Assembly (NCBI RefSeq): GCF_014651615.1
Contig: NZ_BMXF01000004.1
Location: forward strand, 434,001-498,000
Reading direction: 5' to 3'
Source: Persicitalea jodogahamensis
GTDB taxonomy: Bacteria > Bacteroidota > Bacteroidia > Cytophagales > Spirosomataceae
Length of the DNA: 64,000 nucleotides
Positions 8,859 to 18,195 of the stretch are shown here, one piece after another. The position numbers and the translations under genes are program-made. Below the pieces are notes generated by a model. The model worked only from the letters and a program-made list of their open reading frames with translations, searched no databases and was not told the origin of the DNA. Positions within the stretch are counted from its first letter, which is position 1; the number at the start of each line of letters is the position of its first letter.

Positions 8859-10436
8859 TTATTTCCTGCCATAATGCAACACCAATTGCTCGGCGCAACG
8901 TTCGCCATCCATGGCTGCCGACATAATGCCGCCAGCGTACCCTGCTCCCTCACCGCAAGGAAATAGCCGTTTCACCGTAGGATGTTCGCAACTTTTTGAG
9001 TCACGGGGAATTCTGACGGGCGAAGAAGTACGGCTTTCAATACCGATAAGCTGGGCTTCATGGGTAAGGTAGCCCCGCATTTTTTGCCCAAACTGCCTTA
9101 ACCCGTCCCGTAGCGGATCAGCAATGTGAGAGGGTAAAACTTCACGCATGTCCATTGACACCAGTCCGGGTTGGTAGGAGGTTTCGCGAAGCTCACCAGA
9201 AAGTTTTCCAGCAACGAAATCGCTGACTAGCTGACCGGGGGCCGCCTGACCATTTCCTGCCAATCGGCAGGCTGCCTGTTCAACTACGCGCTGCAATTGC
9301 AGCCCTGCCAAGGGCCCATAGCTGGCGTACTTTTTCGTGTCTTCGGGTTGCACTGCCACCACAATTCCGGAATTGGCGAACCGGGAATCGCGCCGCGAGG
9401 GGGACATTCCGTTAACCACCAGTTCGCCCGGGGCCGTGGCCGCCGGCACTATGAAGCCGCCCGGACACATACAAAACGAAAAAACACCGCGTTGCACTCC
9501 CTCAAAATAAGTCTGTGCTACCAGATTGTACGAGGCTGCCGGCAAATAGGGACCCCTGTCAGAACGACATCGATATTGAATGCGGTCGATTACGCGTTGA
9601 GGGTGTTCAATGCGGACCCCCATTGCGAAGGGCTTTTCTTCGATGAGAATATCGCGCCTGTGCAGCAATTCAAAAATATCCCGTGCCGAGTGACCCGTTG
9701 CCAGGATAACTCCTTCCCCTGCAAATTCCTGGCCACTGGCAGTGGTGACCCCTTTTATCTCCTGTTTTTTTAGCAACAGGTCCGTTACCCGGCAATCAAA
9801 ATGAATTTCACCTCCCGCACGCAAAATTGTGGACCGCATTTCGGCCACTATTTTTGGTAGTTTGTTGGTACCAATGTGGGGGTGCGCTTCTACCAGAATA
9901 TCTTCGCTCGCTCCATGTGCCACGAATATTTCCAGTATTCGCCTGATGTTTCCGCGTTTGTTGGAGCGGGTGTAAAGCTTTCCATCGGAATAGGTACCCG
10001 CCCCGCCTTCACCAAAGCAGTAATTGGAGTCGGGATTAACAATATGTTGTTTGTTAATCGCTGCTAAATCACGCCTTCGTGCCCTGACATCTTTCCCTCT
10101 TTCCAATAGTATGGGTTTAATGCCTAATTCGATCAGACGCAACGCTGCAAACGTCCCGGCGGGACCCGAGCCGACAATGATCACCGCGGGCTGATGACTT
10201 ACGTCGGTTGTCGGGAGTTTATAGTCAATAAAATTGTCCGGTGCCTCATTCACAAATACGTCAACCTGCACATTGACTTTTATTTGCTGGCCTCGTGCGT
10301 CGATCGATTGCCGGGTTTTGCGGACTGTTACATCCTCCCGCCCGCTGATTCTGAGATCGGACAGGACAAATTCTTTAAAGCTTTTATCTTCCATCGCCAC
10401 CTCTGGCGGTAGAATATATTGTTTCGTGAGTGGCAA
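8859..10436 (-). CDS. FAD-dependent dehydrogenase (HI0933/BaiN-type fold, uncharacterised)
   Basis: 525 residues. An N-terminal domain of about 80 residues is followed by a dinucleotide-binding loop GSGPAG (residues 89-94) with LLERGK at the end of the second strand, then GEGGAGTYSDGKLYTR, a signature of the large uncharacterised FAD dehydrogenase family found in many Bacteroidota. A C-terminal CGEGAGYAGGIMSAAMDG motif binds FAD. The frame opens with TTG at 10436; ATG at codon 15 (MEDKSF) is the alternative. Substrate unknown. Leads the Nudix gene. Confidence 0.85.
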   Translation of the reverse strand: MPLTKQYILPPEVAMEDKSFKEFVLSDLRISGREDVTVRKTRQSIDARGQQIKVNVQVDVFVNEAPDNFIDYKLPTTDVSHQPAVIIVGSGPAGTFAALRLIELGIKPILLERGKDVRARRRDLAAINKQHIVNPDSNYCFGEGGAGTYSDGKLYTRSNKRGNIRRILEIFVAHGASEDILVEAHPHIGTNKLPKIVAEMRSTILRAGGEIHFDCRVTDLLLKKQEIKGVTTASGQEFAGEGVILATGHSARDIFELLHRRDILIEEKPFAMGVRIEHPQRVIDRIQYRCRSDRGPYLPAASYNLVAQTYFEGVQRGVFSFCMCPGGFIVPAATAPGELVVNGMSPSRRDSRFANSGIVVAVQPEDTKKYASYGPLAGLQLQRVVEQAACRLAGNGQAAPGQLVSDFVAGKLSGELRETSYQPGLVSMDMREVLPSHIADPLRDGLRQFGQKMRGYLTHEAQLIGIESRTSSPVRIPRDSKSCEHPTVKRLFPCGEGAGYAGGIMSAAMDGERCAEQLVLHYGRK

Positions 10437-10504
10437 TACTTGAATTCGTTATTGGGAATTTTCGTGTCGTTACTGAATACGCGAATTCCTGATGAATGTT
10501 TTAA

Positions 10505-10846
10505 TTATTTGATATACTGCGCGGCCCACCAAATCAGAACGAATTGTAGCGGCAGACGACCCCAGCGGATCAATGGGGATATGTCCTGAAACTTTTCACC
10601 ATAAGCCATGTATATGTTTGCCGGGAAAACAGCAATCAGCAAAAGGATAATTCCCCAGGCGGCCCAACTTCGGGTGGCGGGTATAAAGAGCAACAACCCA
10701 AGTACTATCTCAGCCACCCCGGAAATCATCACCAGAAAATCGTGATAAGGTAGGTAAGGCGGCATTATTTTCAGGTAAAACCTGGGGCTGATAAAATGAT
10801 TGACTCCGGCCAGAAAGTACAGGCCCCCCATTAAATATACAAGCAT
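10505..10846 (-). CDS. DoxX family membrane protein
   Basis: 113 residues with four hydrophobic helices and the small DoxX-like pattern (GLYFLAGVNHFISP near the start, FPANIYMAYG near residue 78). Members sit in the inner membrane and are linked loosely to respiration or redox; the job here cannot be stated. Divergent from the acyl-CoA dehydrogenase gene with a 92-base gap. Confidence 0.8.
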   Translation of the reverse strand: MLVYLMGGLYFLAGVNHFISPRFYLKIMPPYLPYHDFLVMISGVAEIVLGLLLFIPATRSWAAWGIILLLIAVFPANIYMAYGEKFQDISPLIRWGRLPLQFVLIWWAAQYIK

Positions 10847-10938
10847 TTGGGCTGGATTTTTTAGTCTGTGTTGCGCATTCGGGTAAATCCAGTTAACTTG
10901 ATAAGTTCAAAATTTACCGTTCATATCTCCCAGAATAA

Positions 10939-12099
10939 ATGACTGATTTCTTTAAAATTGATGAGTTGCTTTCGGAAGAAAATCTGCTGATTCGTCAATC
11001 AGTGGCCGAATTTACGGATAAAGAAATTAAACCTGTCATTGACTCCTACGCCCAGCGTGCAGCTTTTCCTGCTTACATGGTAAAGCGTTTTGGCGAATTA
11101 GGCATCCTTGGCGTAACGTTACCGGAAGACCACGGAGGCACTGGCGCTGATTATATTGGTTATGGCCTGGTATGTCAGGAGATTGAACGGGGCGACTCAG
11201 GTATGCGGTCCACGCTTTCAGTTCAGAATTCGCTGGTTATCTGGCCCATCCATCAATTCGGTACTGAGGCGCAGAAGAAAAAGTACCTGCCAAAGCTTGC
11301 CTCGGGCGAATGGCTGGGCTGCTTTGGTTTGACGGAACCGGACCATGGCTCGAATCCAGCGGGCATGCAGGCGCGCTTGACCAATGTGAATGGGGAGTAT
11401 GTTTTGAATGGTTCAAAGTCCTGGATCTCCAATGCGCCATTGGCTGATGTGGCGGTAGTTTGGGCAAGAAACCCTGAAGGAAGAGTGCAGGGAATGATTC
11501 TGGAACGAGGAATGGAAGGATTTACCACGCCCGAAATTACCAACAAATGGTCACTGAGGGCCAGTGTGACAGGTGAGTTGGTATTTGACAATGTGAAAGT
11601 ACCAAGTGAAAATCTGATGCCGCAGGCCCTGGGCGTTGGTGCCGCCCTTCAATGCCTTGACAACGCCCGGTATGGCATTGCCTGGGGCGCGATCGGTGCG
11701 GCAATCGACTGTTACGAAACTGCGGTAGGCTATTCTGCCGAACGCATTCAATTTGAAAAGCCCATCGCAGCGTTTCAGCTTACGCAAAAGAAATTGGCCG
11801 AAATGCTTACTGAAATCACAAAAGCTCAATTGGTTGCATGGCGACTTGGGGTACTTAAAAACGAAGGGAAAGCCACAACTACCCAAATATCACTTGCCAA
11901 GCGTAACAATGTGGCGATGGCCCTGCACGTCGCCCGGGAAGCCCGGCAAATATTGGGTGCGAATGGAATTGTCGGAGAATTTCCGATCATGCGGCATATG
12001 ATGAACCTTGAATCGGTTGTGACCTACGAAGGAACACATGACATTCACCTGCTTATTTTGGGCGCAGAAATTACGGGAATACCAGCATTTAAAGGCTAA
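10939..12099 (+). CDS. gcdH: Glutaryl-CoA dehydrogenase-type acyl-CoA dehydrogenase
   Basis: 386 residues, the three-domain acyl-CoA dehydrogenase fold: FAD/substrate motif GCFGLTEPDHGSNPAG, middle beta domain, and C-terminal helical domain with LGANGIVGEFPIMRH. The catalytic base is Glu364 in TYEGTHDIH, at the position and in the context used by glutaryl-CoA dehydrogenases, as is ARYGIAWGAIGAA. Expected to oxidise and decarboxylate glutaryl-CoA to crotonyl-CoA in lysine and tryptophan breakdown. No ETF or other pathway genes adjoin. The last 11 bases overlap the end of the convergent regulator gene. Confidence 0.85.
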   Translation: MTDFFKIDELLSEENLLIRQSVAEFTDKEIKPVIDSYAQRAAFPAYMVKRFGELGILGVTLPEDHGGTGADYIGYGLVCQEIERGDSGMRSTLSVQNSLVIWPIHQFGTEAQKKKYLPKLASGEWLGCFGLTEPDHGSNPAGMQARLTNVNGEYVLNGSKSWISNAPLADVAVVWARNPEGRVQGMILERGMEGFTTPEITNKWSLRASVTGELVFDNVKVPSENLMPQALGVGAALQCLDNARYGIAWGAIGAAIDCYETAVGYSAERIQFEKPIAAFQLTQKKLAEMLTEITKAQLVAWRLGVLKNEGKATTTQISLAKRNNVAMALHVAREARQILGANGIVGEFPIMRHMMNLESVVTYEGTHDIHLLILGAEITGIPAFKG

Positions 12100-13606
12100 C
12101 GGAATTTAATTTGCTGTTCAATAAGGTTGCGATTCTTTTTTTGAGTTCTTCGTTTTTGTGCCTGCGTTGCAAAACTGTAGGCGCGGCCATTCTTTCTTTA
12201 CAGTCGAAAAGAGTACAGCGTTCGCACGTTTCGTTTACCAGCCTCAACCGCAGATCTGGGTCATTCAGGAAACCAATAATTTTACGGGAATCTTCATTTA
12301 AAAATATTCCCATCGACACACTTACATTGGGATTTGGCGAGTTCAGGGAAGACTTAGCAAAACTGACCATCAGATATTCCTCTCCGCTATCTGCGTACTT
12401 GGATATCTGAGCTTTGCAAAGCGTATTGACCGGGTTTTTCGTTTCCTGATTTTGCTCAGCCAGATCCTGCAAAATGGTAAGCGATAACCACCGGCGGCAG
12501 TAGTGTTCATCCTTCACCGAATGCGGTATGTGCTTTCGGGCTATGTGCATCTCTTTGGTCAACTCAAATTTATTCTGCCCGGCGAAATTATTGAAACGAA
12601 GAAAAAATATTTGATTGATTCCGAAGTGTTTAGGAAGAATATTGCTCACTCTGTAACTGAATGATTCCGGAGTAGTATTGAAATGGTCGATCATGCCCAG
12701 CAATTGCTCTGGTTGCCAGATCTTTAAATTGAAAAATTCCTTCAATTTCGGAATCAGAAGGGAACGGCGGATGATGATGGCACTGGCAAAATAGGAGGCT
12801 TTGAAGTTGTTGAGAAGCTGTTCGAATGAGTCGGCTTCAAGCACAGACGTCGTGTACAGTCGATTGTTTAGTTTGAGGTACTGATAGCCAATTTCCCGGC
12901 CATAGATAAAAGATTTTTGGACCGGGGTGAGGCTCCCGTTTACGAGTAGCCTGGGACCACCGGGCTGGGGAATTGTCAACGAACGCACCGCTTTTAGCTC
13001 CGGGTGAGCGATTTTGTCGATTTGCTCGATCTCGTAGTTGTAGGTTTTACGTAAAACCGCAATCAGGTAGGCTTCATCCAAAATGAAGCTACCATCCACT
13101 CCTTTTTCACTCAAAAATTGTTCTGCTGCATTTTCGATTTCTTCGAAGTAGTTGTCATGCATCTCCTGATACGTCCGTAAAGCTGAAAAGTAAAATTGCT
13201 CAACCGACATATTGTAATTGCGGGAGATTTCAATCAGTGTGCCAATGAAAGCACTGACCTTCGTAGGAGCGTCGGAGAGCATTTCCAGCAAGTTCGATTG
13301 ATCGATGCCAAAAATATCGAGCGGTAGTTCGGTCAGGATGTTAGAACTTAACAGTTCGGAAATCGGTTCGAGCCGTTTGCTTAGCTTCAGGGACACCAAT
13401 GAGTCATAATCAGTGCCCAAGGCATGGGCAAGGGAGATTATTTTATCCGCTTTCGGGTACTTTTTGCCCTTTTCTATCTCATTAATATAGGAAATGGATA
13501 GACCGGATTTTTGGGACAAATCATTTAACGATAACGCACGATCCAGGCGCAGTTGTTTAATTTTAAGCCCAAAGACTAATTTTATGTTATCGGGATTGAG
13601 TGCCAC
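12089..13606 (-). CDS. XRE-family regulator with ScfR/RamB-like large effector domain
   Basis: About 505 residues. An N-terminal helix-turn-helix (GLKIKQLRLDRALSLNDLSQKSGLS, then YINEIEKGKKYPKADKI) precedes a long domain resembling the IrrE-like/DUF2083 region of ScfR/RamB regulators of short-chain acyl metabolism; no HExxH zinc motif is visible, so the peptidase-like part appears degenerate. Cysteines cluster near the C-terminus (CERCTLFDCKERM). I place the start at GTG 13606. An in-frame ATG at 13711 exists, but its first codons lie in the terminator hairpin of the upstream gene, and the extra 35 residues look non-native. It faces gcdH, a possible target (inference). Confidence 0.75.
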   Translation of the reverse strand: MALNPDNIKLVFGLKIKQLRLDRALSLNDLSQKSGLSISYINEIEKGKKYPKADKIISLAHALGTDYDSLVSLKLSKRLEPISELLSSNILTELPLDIFGIDQSNLLEMLSDAPTKVSAFIGTLIEISRNYNMSVEQFYFSALRTYQEMHDNYFEEIENAAEQFLSEKGVDGSFILDEAYLIAVLRKTYNYEIEQIDKIAHPELKAVRSLTIPQPGGPRLLVNGSLTPVQKSFIYGREIGYQYLKLNNRLYTTSVLEADSFEQLLNNFKASYFASAIIIRRSLLIPKLKEFFNLKIWQPEQLLGMIDHFNTTPESFSYRVSNILPKHFGINQIFFLRFNNFAGQNKFELTKEMHIARKHIPHSVKDEHYCRRWLSLTILQDLAEQNQETKNPVNTLCKAQISKYADSGEEYLMVSFAKSSLNSPNPNVSVSMGIFLNEDSRKIIGFLNDPDLRLRLVNETCERCTLFDCKERMAAPTVLQRRHKNEELKKRIATLLNSKLNSVSL

Positions 13607-13664
13607 GTGACCCAGGGGAGAATAGTATGAGTAGTTGAAATTAAGAATAATATCGTGCCGGAAA

Positions 13665-13696
13665 TCAAAAAAGGCCGGGCGCAAACCCGGCCTTTT
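13665..13696 (-). terminator. Terminator of the collagen-like lipoprotein gene
   Basis: Perfect 11-bp stem (13669-13679 with 13686-13696), GC-rich, with a 6-base loop and a T-run on the minus strand, 42 bases after the stop of the lipoprotein gene. Confidence 0.85.
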
Positions 13697-13737
13697 GAAA
13701 ATTGCCCGCAACTGGAAAATTTAGCCGTCCCAATAAA

Positions 13738-14262
13738 CTACTCAGGCAAATTATAGGCCTTTCGGACCGCCTCGTAATCTTTATAGTCAATATCGGCATT
13801 TAACCTGGCGTTGGCAGCAGGGATCAGGACAACCCGAACCGCCTGAAACTTTCGCTTTTTAGGTACTTCATCCAACTGAAGCAACTGAACGACCAGGTTT
13901 GCGCCCTGAATTACATAAGCGAAGGTATAATTGGAAACCCCATCCGCAAAAATGATGGGACCAGGAAGCGGGAACCAGGCAATACTGGTTTTGGCGTAAA
14001 CAAGCACAGCGCCTTTTTCTACAATGGCTGCGTTGGCAGCACCCACTTCGAAGCCCCGCGCCAAATCTCCGTTGGCATCCGTAGAGGCAGTGTCCAAGGT
14101 GACTTGAATCGCACCCGCCGGATCACCAGGATCACCTTTTTCTCCTTGAATTCCCTGTTCTCCTTGCTCGCCTGCCGGACCGATTTCGCCTTTCAGCTTG
14201 TCGCAGGAGTATAAAAAGGGCATACTGCCCATGAATAACACAAATAGTAATTTGCGAGTCAT
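13738..14262 (-). CDS. Collagen-like repeat lipoprotein
   Basis: 174 residues. A lipoprotein signal ends in FLYSC (Cys20). It is followed by a short run of Gly-X-Y triplets (GEIGPAGEQGEQGIQGEKGDPGDP split over residues 25-49), then a beta-rich domain of about 120 residues. Bacteroidota surface proteins of this layout are common but mostly uncharacterised. Monocistronic, with its own terminator. Function unknown; surface exposure and trimerisation through the collagen-like stalk are inferences. Confidence 0.8.
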   Translation of the reverse strand: MTRKLLFVLFMGSMPFLYSCDKLKGEIGPAGEQGEQGIQGEKGDPGDPAGAIQVTLDTASTDANGDLARGFEVGAANAAIVEKGAVLVYAKTSIAWFPLPGPIIFADGVSNYTFAYVIQGANLVVQLLQLDEVPKKRKFQAVRVVLIPAANARLNADIDYKDYEAVRKAYNLPE

Positions 14263-14360
14263 TGGAAATGAAATTTTAGTTGAATGGAAGATCTCGAAAT
14301 TTAATTATCCAACAATATAGGGATATCAAGCTTTGAAATTAAAACATATGGTGTGAAATT

Positions 14361-14378
14361 TCTGGATAAAAATCCAGA
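14361..14378 (-). terminator. Secondary hairpin downstream of tRNA-Ser
   Basis: A perfect 7-bp inverted repeat with an AAAA loop just beyond the main tRNA terminator. No T-run follows, so a backup role is only possible. Confidence 0.3.
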
Positions 14379-14383
14379 GGGAC

Positions 14384-14418
14384 AAAAAAAATGCCGTTCC
14401 TGATGACAGGGACGGCAT
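14384..14418 (-). terminator. Terminator of tRNA-Ser
   Basis: A 12-bp stem (14391-14402 with 14407-14418, one G-T pair), tetraloop, then eight T residues on the minus strand, directly after the tRNA 3' end. Confidence 0.9.
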
Positions 14419-14422
14419 TTTG

Positions 14423-14509
<87 letters not shown>

Positions 14510-14553
14510 AATACGCTATTGGGGCCGCAAATATAGCCGAATATCCTTTAATA

Positions 14554-15627
14554 TCAAATGCTCATTTCCCCGCACAAGGGCTTTTTAAGCAATTCGGCTT
14601 GTTTACCAAAATCATCAGTCTGACCCAGAACAAACATCATTTTGGTAATAGCCGCTTCTGCCGTGCAATCTGAGCCGCTTACCACGCCTAAATCCCTTAA
14701 AAAAAGACTGCTCTGATATAGTCCCTGCATAACACGCCCCCCGTCGCATTGCGAAACATTAAAAATCAACAGCTTACGGTCAATTGCTGCGCCGATCTCT
14801 GCCAAAAACCACTCCGAAGTCGGTACGTTCCCGGCACCAAAAGTTTCCAAAACAACGCCTTTTAAACCTTCCATACTTAAGACGCTTCGCACGACTTCCC
14901 GGCTTATGCCCGGGAAAATTTTTAGAAAAGCAACCTGGTTTCCAAGATTGTCCAGTAATTCAAGTTTAGAATCTTTGGCATAAGGCCTTATATATGGCAA
15001 ATTGTATTCAATGCTTACACCGGCTTTCGCCAGTATGGGGTAGTTTTCAGAATGAAAAGCATTAAAGTCTGAACTTTCTTTTTTCTTGGCTCTATTCCCG
15101 CGAAGTAATACGGAATTGAAGTAAATGCATACTTCTGAAATGATTGGTCGCTTGTTTTTGTCCTTAGCCGTAGCTATTTCCAGCGCAGTGATAAAATTTT
15201 CCCGGGCATCAGATCGGGCAATACCAATCGGCAATTGGGCACCGGTCAATATCACCGCTTTGTTCAGCCCATTAAGCATGAAGCTCAACGCGGAGGCGGT
15301 GTAGGCCATAGTATCCGTGCCATGCAAAATTACAAAACTGTCGAATGCATCATAGTGGGCGGAAATTATTTTAGCCAGCTCCTGCCAAAGCTCAGGTGTC
15401 ATGTTGGCTGAATCGATGGGTTCATCAAAAGCCAGAAAGCTTATTCCGAAAGTTAGCCGTCTAACTTCCGGGACAAGGTCCAGAACCTGCTTAAACTCAA
15501 ATGGGACCAACTGCCCCTCTTTGGTGTCGTAAACCATCCCCAAAGTACCACCCGTGTAGATGACCAAAACCGGCAGATCTGAGGGTTGAGTTTTGGGGGT
15601 GTTCAGGCGGATTATATTATATGGCAT
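14554..15627 (-). CDS. ansA: Type I L-asparaginase
   Basis: About 357 residues. The catalytic threonine motifs of asparaginases are both clear: YTGGTLGM (near residue 23) and [14 protein letters not shown] (near residue 97). Absence of a signal peptide and length fit the cytoplasmic type I enzyme, which converts asparagine to aspartate and ammonia. The start at 15627 (MPYNIIRL) is chosen because relatives begin this way; an ATG at 15645 adds six residues. Overlaps the end of tatD, so translation is probably coupled. Confidence 0.9.
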   Translation of the reverse strand: MPYNIIRLNTPKTQPSDLPVLVIYTGGTLGMVYDTKEGQLVPFEFKQVLDLVPEVRRLTFGISFLAFDEPIDSANMTPELWQELAKIISAHYDAFDSFVILHGTDTMAYTASALSFMLNGLNKAVILTGAQLPIGIARSDARENFITALEIATAKDKNKRPIISEVCIYFNSVLLRGNRAKKKESSDFNAFHSENYPILAKAGVSIEYNLPYIRPYAKDSKLELLDNLGNQVAFLKIFPGISREVVRSVLSMEGLKGVVLETFGAGNVPTSEWFLAEIGAAIDRKLLIFNVSQCDGGRVMQGLYQSSLFLRDLGVVSGSDCTAEAAITKMMFVLGQTDDFGKQAELLKKPLCGEMSI

Positions 15628-16399
15628 TATTGGGGGCAAAATCAAGTTGCATACTCATGGCATTACGGGTAGTTTCTTCAATTACTACTTCTTTTGAGGT
15701 TTGTTTGAGATTGGCCACGCGCTCGGCCACAAGGTCAAGATAGGCGGGTTCGTTTCGTTTTCCACGATAAGGGGTAGGTGCCAGATACGGGCTATCCGTT
15801 TCCAGCACCAGATGTTCCAGCGCAATGTGGGGAAGAACTTTGTCCAAGCCGCCATTTTTAAAAGTCGATACTCCCCCAATCCCAAGTTTAAAGCCTAATT
15901 CAATGGCTTTATTCGCTTCGTCCAGATTGCCCACAAAACAGTGAAAGATCCCTTTGAGTCGTTGATCCCCAATTTTTTCGATTAAAGTCACAGTTTCCCA
16001 GAATGCCTCGCGACTATGAATGTCGATCCATAGATCATGCTCCAAGGCTAAATTACATTGGAAAAGGAAAGCTTCCTCCTGTTGGGAACGGAAAGACTTA
16101 TCCCAATAGAGATCCATTCCGATTTCTCCAATGGCCAGGAAAGAACGCTTATTAAGCCATTCTTCCACAAGTTGTAATTCTTTTTCAAACCCTTCTTTTA
16201 CATAGCAAGGGTGCAATCCAATCATCGGTAGGCAGCGCTCAGGGTAAACATCCGCGAGCTTCAGCATGCCTTGAATAGTACCTTGATCACAATTTGGCAT
16301 CCAGATTTGCCTGATCCCCGAATTCCAGGCTCTTTGCAGCATTTCATCCCTGTCTTCGGCAAACTGGTCGTCATAAATATGGGCGTGGGTCTCTATCAT
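15617..16399 (-). CDS. TatD family metal-dependent hydrolase
   Basis: 260 residues with TatD DNase-family signatures: the metal-binding ETHAHIYD at the N-terminus, GEIGMDLYWD (near residue 91), HSREAF, HCFVGN and ETDSPYLAPTP near residue 200. A TIM-barrel 3'-5' exonuclease-like enzyme expected in the cytoplasm. Overlaps ansA by about 11 bases. Confidence 0.9.
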   Translation of the reverse strand: MIETHAHIYDDQFAEDRDEMLQRAWNSGIRQIWMPNCDQGTIQGMLKLADVYPERCLPMIGLHPCYVKEGFEKELQLVEEWLNKRSFLAIGEIGMDLYWDKSFRSQQEEAFLFQCNLALEHDLWIDIHSREAFWETVTLIEKIGDQRLKGIFHCFVGNLDEANKAIELGFKLGIGGVSTFKNGGLDKVLPHIALEHLVLETDSPYLAPTPYRGKRNEPAYLDLVAERVANLKQTSKEVVIEETTRNAMSMQLDFAPNNAI

Positions 16400-16456
16400 G
16401 GTAGTTTTGTTCAGATCCCTTGATCCTTAGGTAGTCTTGTTAATGCTCATGGTAGA

Positions 16457-17461
16457 TTATTCATAGCTGCGTCCTTTCCATACGGTAGAGGATGGACGCA
16501 GGTAATTGATAAGCATGAGCGTATTATTGAGGTTGAAATAAAACCAAAACAGGGGAAGGTACTTGAATAAATCCCTTTGCTTCAGAATAGTAAGTCCAGT
16601 GAGGCCTACTACCGTCACCAACAGAAAATGAGCAAGCGCCAAGCCAATTGACCACGATGGGGCGATAAAAATCAGGCTAATCACCATCGGTAAAAATAAA
16701 GCTGATGCAAAAAAGCCTGATTTGATTTGCCAGGGCGCTTGCATGGCGCCTTTGACCCAACGCTTTCTCTGCGTCAGGAGTTCGGAAAGGGTTTGAGTAG
16801 GCTGTGAAGTGGAAATAATTCCGGGTTGGAAACCCTGCACAAAGCCGTAACCATTCGATAGGATCGCCATGAAGAGGGCGAAATCTTCCACAATTGAGAA
16901 CCCGATATTTTCATAACCACCCACAGCAAAATAGGCCTCCCGGCGAACGGCCATGTTGTTGCCCATACCGGTAAATGGGATTTCAAAATGGGAGAAAAAA
17001 CGCATCGCCGTAAGAGAAAACAGCCACTCGATTGACTGCATGGCGGCAAACACGCCCGTTGGCGTCATGCGGGTAACGCCTACCACCACCCCTGTATTCA
17101 CATTAAAAAGGGCAAGCATCTCATTAAGCCAACCGGGGGCTACGGCAATGTCAGCATCACAGTAGAACAGGTACTGACCCTTGGCGTAATGAGCAAGCTG
17201 AGCAAGTACATTGGCTTTTCCGCGTAAGCCGGGAGTTTGAGAATCAATTAAATGGTATTGAAATGTACTTTTATCCTGAATGTAGTTAAGGATTATGTTT
17301 TCAGTTTGGTCTTCAGATTGGTCGTTACCTATCAGGACCTCAAACTGATCTTTTGGAAAATCAAGGTTTTGTAAAGAAGCCATGCAGCGAGATATAGTAT
17401 TCTCTTCATTGCGTGCGGCCAGAAGAATACTTATCTGTATAGTATCTGGAATATCTTTCAT
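16457..17461 (-). CDS. GT2 family glycosyltransferase, membrane-anchored
   Basis: 334 residues. A GT-A domain begins with ISILLAARNEE; the metal-binding motif is CDADIA (near residue 100), the catalytic region VEDFALF, and the acceptor motif QRKRW (near residue 232). Two to four C-terminal membrane helices follow. QxxRW and terminal helices are features of processive enzymes that make and export beta-linked polymers. Same strand as the NodB deacetylase and a second GT2 gene. Confidence 0.82.
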   Translation of the reverse strand: MKDIPDTIQISILLAARNEENTISRCMASLQNLDFPKDQFEVLIGNDQSEDQTENIILNYIQDKSTFQYHLIDSQTPGLRGKANVLAQLAHYAKGQYLFYCDADIAVAPGWLNEMLALFNVNTGVVVGVTRMTPTGVFAAMQSIEWLFSLTAMRFFSHFEIPFTGMGNNMAVRREAYFAVGGYENIGFSIVEDFALFMAILSNGYGFVQGFQPGIISTSQPTQTLSELLTQRKRWVKGAMQAPWQIKSGFFASALFLPMVISLIFIAPSWSIGLALAHFLLVTVVGLTGLTILKQRDLFKYLPLFWFYFNLNNTLMLINYLRPSSTVWKGRSYE

Positions 17462-17513
17462 CTACTTCGTGACCAATTATCGCCTTGCCAGTACAAACAT
17501 GAGCCGAAACTAT

Positions 17514-18134
17514 TTATAAGGGAAGAAATTTATAGCCTTTGTTTTTGAAATAATCCAAAGTCAGCGGTAGCGCATACTCCATGTTCTTTCGCGCTTTCAG
17601 ACTGTCATGAAATAAAATAATGGAACCAGATCTGCTGTATTTAACTGTTTTTTTGAAACATGTATCTGGTGAAATATTTGGTGAAAAATCACCGGTCAGA
17701 ACATCCCACATGACTATTTTTTTTGAAGGTAAAATCCGCCTGGCCTGAGATTGTTTAATACGGCCGTAGGGCGGACGGAACAGCCCGGTAGCTTTCGGTA
17801 GTTGCTCGTCACATTGCAGAATATTGGTTAAGTAGTCTTCGTCAGTTGTCCTCCAGCCATTTAAATGGTTAAATGTATGGTTTCCAATTGTATGACCCTG
17901 CGCGCTAATTTTGTTAAAAATATGGGGATGCTTTCGGACATTATCGCCTATGCAAAAAAAAGTACCTTTTGCCTGATACTTCTCCAAAGCATCCAGCACA
18001 AACTCTGTCACTTCGGGAATAGGCCCATCGTCGAATGTCAAATACAAAGCTTTCTCGTATGCAGGCATCCTCCAAAGAAAATTTGGATAAACAGCCCGCA
18101 GGAGCCAAGGAGATTTATGTAAAAATAAATTCAA
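17514..18134 (-). CDS. Polysaccharide deacetylase (NodB/CE4 family)
   Basis: 206 residues. CE4 motifs are in order: TFDDGP (motif 1, metal-binding Asp), HTFNHLNG (H-x3-H), RPPYGR (motif 3), WDVLTGDF (motif 4) and ILFHDS (motif 5). Expected to remove N-acetyl groups from a chitin-like or peptidoglycan-related sugar. No signal peptide is obvious. Between two GT2 genes, which suggests it tailors the polymer they make (inference). Confidence 0.87.
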   Translation of the reverse strand: MNLFLHKSPWLLRAVYPNFLWRMPAYEKALYLTFDDGPIPEVTEFVLDALEKYQAKGTFFCIGDNVRKHPHIFNKISAQGHTIGNHTFNHLNGWRTTDEDYLTNILQCDEQLPKATGLFRPPYGRIKQSQARRILPSKKIVMWDVLTGDFSPNISPDTCFKKTVKYSRSGSIILFHDSLKARKNMEYALPLTLDYFKNKGYKFLPL

Positions 18135-18195
18135 TTAAAGGGAAATTATAAATTGGTAGTAATCAGAGAAAATTATTTATGAAGTTCTTATATTT

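Noticed and set aside
10847-10938. Bidirectional promoter between doxX and gcdH
   Set aside because: TTG and AATTTTG-like pieces exist on both strands but spacing and TA bases do not fit the consensus well enough to call.
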